From positions 133,529,392-133,593,391 of the forward strand of contig NC_085046.1 in the NCBI RefSeq assembly GCF_963662255.1: a stretch of DNA of 64,000 nucleotides. Direction: 5' to 3'. This DNA is from Cinclus cinclus. Lineage: Eukaryota > Chordata > Aves > Passeriformes > Cinclidae. The notes below the pieces were generated by a model that did no database searches, was not told where the DNA came from, and was given only the letters and a program-made list of their open reading frames with translations. This document shows positions 61,980-64,000 of this stretch, piece after piece. Within the stretch, counting starts at the first letter, position 1; each line of letters opens with the position of its first letter. The position numbers and the translations under genes were made by a program.

Positions 61980-64000
61980 TTGGGACAGACAGCTCATGTG
62001 GGTCTTCTTAAAGCCACTGACTGACAGTCTCCATGCAGTAGCTTAGAGGTCTAGGCATTTCTGAGGAATTACTTAAGATTTGGTGCTACTAACTAAAAGA
62101 AGCTTGTAGCTGTGCTTGTGATCCCCACCCTTCCCAGCCGGATGGGGCCAGGATCAGTGCCCCAGCTGGGACTGGATGTGGCAGAGACTTCTCTAAACAC
62201 ACCTCCACATGGCTGCTGGCCACTGTTTTCCCCAGGCCTTGCATTCTGGAGGCTCTGCCCTTTGCCAGTCCATTTCTGAGGGGATGAAAGAACATGTCTT
62301 CTGATGCCTATAATAAATGGTCAGCATTTTTAAAGCAAACAACTTTTGATCCAATAAATAAATGAACATTTTGTTCATTAAAAAGAAATCCTCTAGAGGG
62401 TCAATTACAAAAAGAGAGCTGTGTGTATAAACTCCTTGGAAATACAAAATTCTGGGCTTCCTCATTTTGAGTTTAGAGCAAGTTCTGTCTCCAGTGTGGC
62501 TCCAAGGGAATATTCCCATATATGGAAATTACACAGCAGAAAAATACCTAGAACACCCAGAATCACCTGCAAAATTCTTGTTCTTCTTTCACAGGAATAA
62601 TCATATATGTTTTTTGGACACCAGAAAAATTTATCTAAGCATTTTTTTTTTACAGGTAATCTTTTCCAATCCTGTCCCACTCCAGTGCTCTACTGCCTGC
62701 AGGTTGAAGAGTTCCTCAAGAAAAGGCAGTTTAAGTTTGATGTCAAAGATAGACTAAAACTTGAGGATGAGACTTACCTAAACATAAAAGAGTCTTTGCA
62801 GCTGACACTGAGAGAGCCTGAGCCATGGAATGACTTGCAGCTTTGCTCAGTTACATTATATACAAAGTTCTGTACGAGCATTTGTGAATTTCTTTTCAGG
62901 TTATGCCATTGTTGTTGTCACATGCGGCATCAGTTTCTCATAATCCATGTCAGTGAAGGCTGTGAGTCCCTCCACAGAGGTCAGTGAGTTTATCACAATG
63001 CCAGTGGAGAAGTTCCCAAAGAGGAATGGGGAACGTTGAAATGTCTGTGCTTCCTCAGCAGGAAAATGATAGTCTTGTGCCAGGGGCCAGATCAGGGACT
63101 ACCTAAGCATTTCTTGGGTTGGGAGCTGGGCTGAAAAAAATCAGATTAGTTTCTGTGTCCTGGTGGGAGGTGTGGAGGATATCCCCCACCATGTTGTTTC
63201 CTACATGGAAATTGGAGCCATATCTTCCAGCAGAGTATCAATGCTGCAGAGAAAAATAGTAGAAAGAATTGCTGTAATCAGAGTGTGCAGAAGACATAAT
63301 TTCTGCTTCAAAACATTTTTGAAATCGAAAATCTCATCTTCCAAGTTGGGGTGCTGCAAAATACACACATGTCACCTCATCATTTCTGAGATTTTTTTCT
63401 TGTGCCTTTGTAATTTTTTTTCTTGTCATTCTCTCATTCTCATTCCAGTAGGCATGCACTGTATCACAGCAGTGCCTGAAGAGATGTTTATACAATGTGA
63501 GCAAAAATGTACTGCCAGGAATAGGTAGCTTTGGAAGTAAATAAGAAAACAGAGAGGGGAATATAAAGTATTTTCTAGGTATTTAGATGGGGTGGAATAC
63601 AGGCATGTGGTCACAGAGCAGGAGTGAAAGGTTGGACTTAATGTTTCAGTAAAGTGTGAAAAATCACACTTCCTAGGCTTCCCAGAGAACTGATGTTATT
63701 CATGAGGAGATCCTGACCTGCTTGTTACCCCCTGCATGCTGTTTCCTGGGGGTCACCTTCTCCTGATCAGGGATTCCATCAAAAACAGAAGTGGGGGAGA
63801 GCATGAAGTGCCTCCTGTGAGTCCTTCACTTGCACCAAGAAAAAGCTTTAAGGAGAGCAATAAAAATTGCATTAATCTTTTCTTCTCTTCCAGTAACTGT
63901 GCCCATGCCTCCCCTACTCCTGACAGTATGAAATGTGTGCAATTTTTTTGTGTAACAAGGGAATCCTAATTATGGAAGCACAGACTGCTAGATAAAGTGG
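61980..64000. other. OXR1 downstream intron to window end; one exon-like frame
   Basis: There is a GC-richer patch at about 62100-62290 with no assignable content. An exon-like charged frame lies at about 62694-62842 (see findings). The remainder is unassigned AT-rich intron. Confidence 0.45.

Larger units (their letters stand above)
1..64000 (+). other. OXR1: Partial OXR1 gene, internal segment (one exon and two partial introns)
   Basis: The orientation and identity of the locus rest on the single exon at 25230-25426. OXR1 is a very long vertebrate gene with several alternative 5' exons, so one exon in 64 kb is not surprising. I found no sequence resembling the next coding segment (DTGQKK, LysM domain) or the TLDc exons, so both flanking introns run off the window. 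No polyadenylation site or CpG-island promoter that would end or start the gene is evident. That the whole window is one transcription unit is inference; an alternative OXR1 promoter inside the downstream intron cannot be excluded. Confidence 0.8.

Noticed and set aside
1..64000. CRISPR arrays, bacterial operons, phage or plasmid systems
   Set aside because: Codon structure, splice sites, CR1 elements and microsatellites identify vertebrate nuclear DNA; no spaced direct-repeat array of CRISPR type is present.

Overview
This is vertebrate nuclear DNA, almost certainly from a bird. It is AT-rich and CpG-poor, with no long open reading frames apart from low-complexity tracts, repeat remnants and chance frames. 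It carries many CR1 LINE fragments, several with the avian CR1 3' end (variants of the ATTCTATG repeat, or its complement CATAGAAT). I see no SINE families or L1 elements of mammalian type. The exact bird group cannot be settled from the sequence alone.

The one protein-coding exon I can support is at 25230-25426 on the + strand. It encodes 65 complete codons that align with the N-terminal part of OXR1 (oxidation resistance 1), from the KKKSQSVDI segment to LKRFYTI. It has a plausible splice acceptor and a consensus GTGAGT donor. The window therefore lies inside OXR1, with at least 25 kb of intron upstream and at least 38.5 kb downstream. The next expected coding segment (the DTGQKK region leading into the LysM domain) and the TLDc domain exons are not in the window.

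Layout. From 1 to about 25.2 kb: intron with no recognisable transposon, only short tandem duplications, homopolymers, a C-rich tract (10.5 kb) and a CpG-enriched patch (18.4-18.7 kb). At 25.2-25.4 kb: the OXR1 exon. From 25.4 to 64 kb: an intron containing nine CR1 copies. Five are on the - strand (26.0, 27.0, 30.6, 38.0/39.3 and 59.0 kb) and four on the + strand (32.4, 49.4, 53.8 and 61.2 kb). The copy at 38.0-39.8 kb is split by an 852-bp LTR-like insertion with TGTTG...CAACA ends. The copy at 49.4 kb is split by an AAAAT microsatellite that grew from its A-rich coding sequence. A perfect (CCCTT)52 array, AAGGG on the other strand, sits at 40.4-40.7 kb.

The most puzzling block that I could not assign to a family is 48354-48889. 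It combines a degenerate GATC-rich tandem repeat, an 18-bp perfect palindrome, a 58-bp imperfect duplication and three consecutive hairpin-forming inverted repeats, with more CpGs than its surroundings. No new gene system is evident; the interest lies in the repeat structures and in a few exon-like or CpG-retaining intronic patches.
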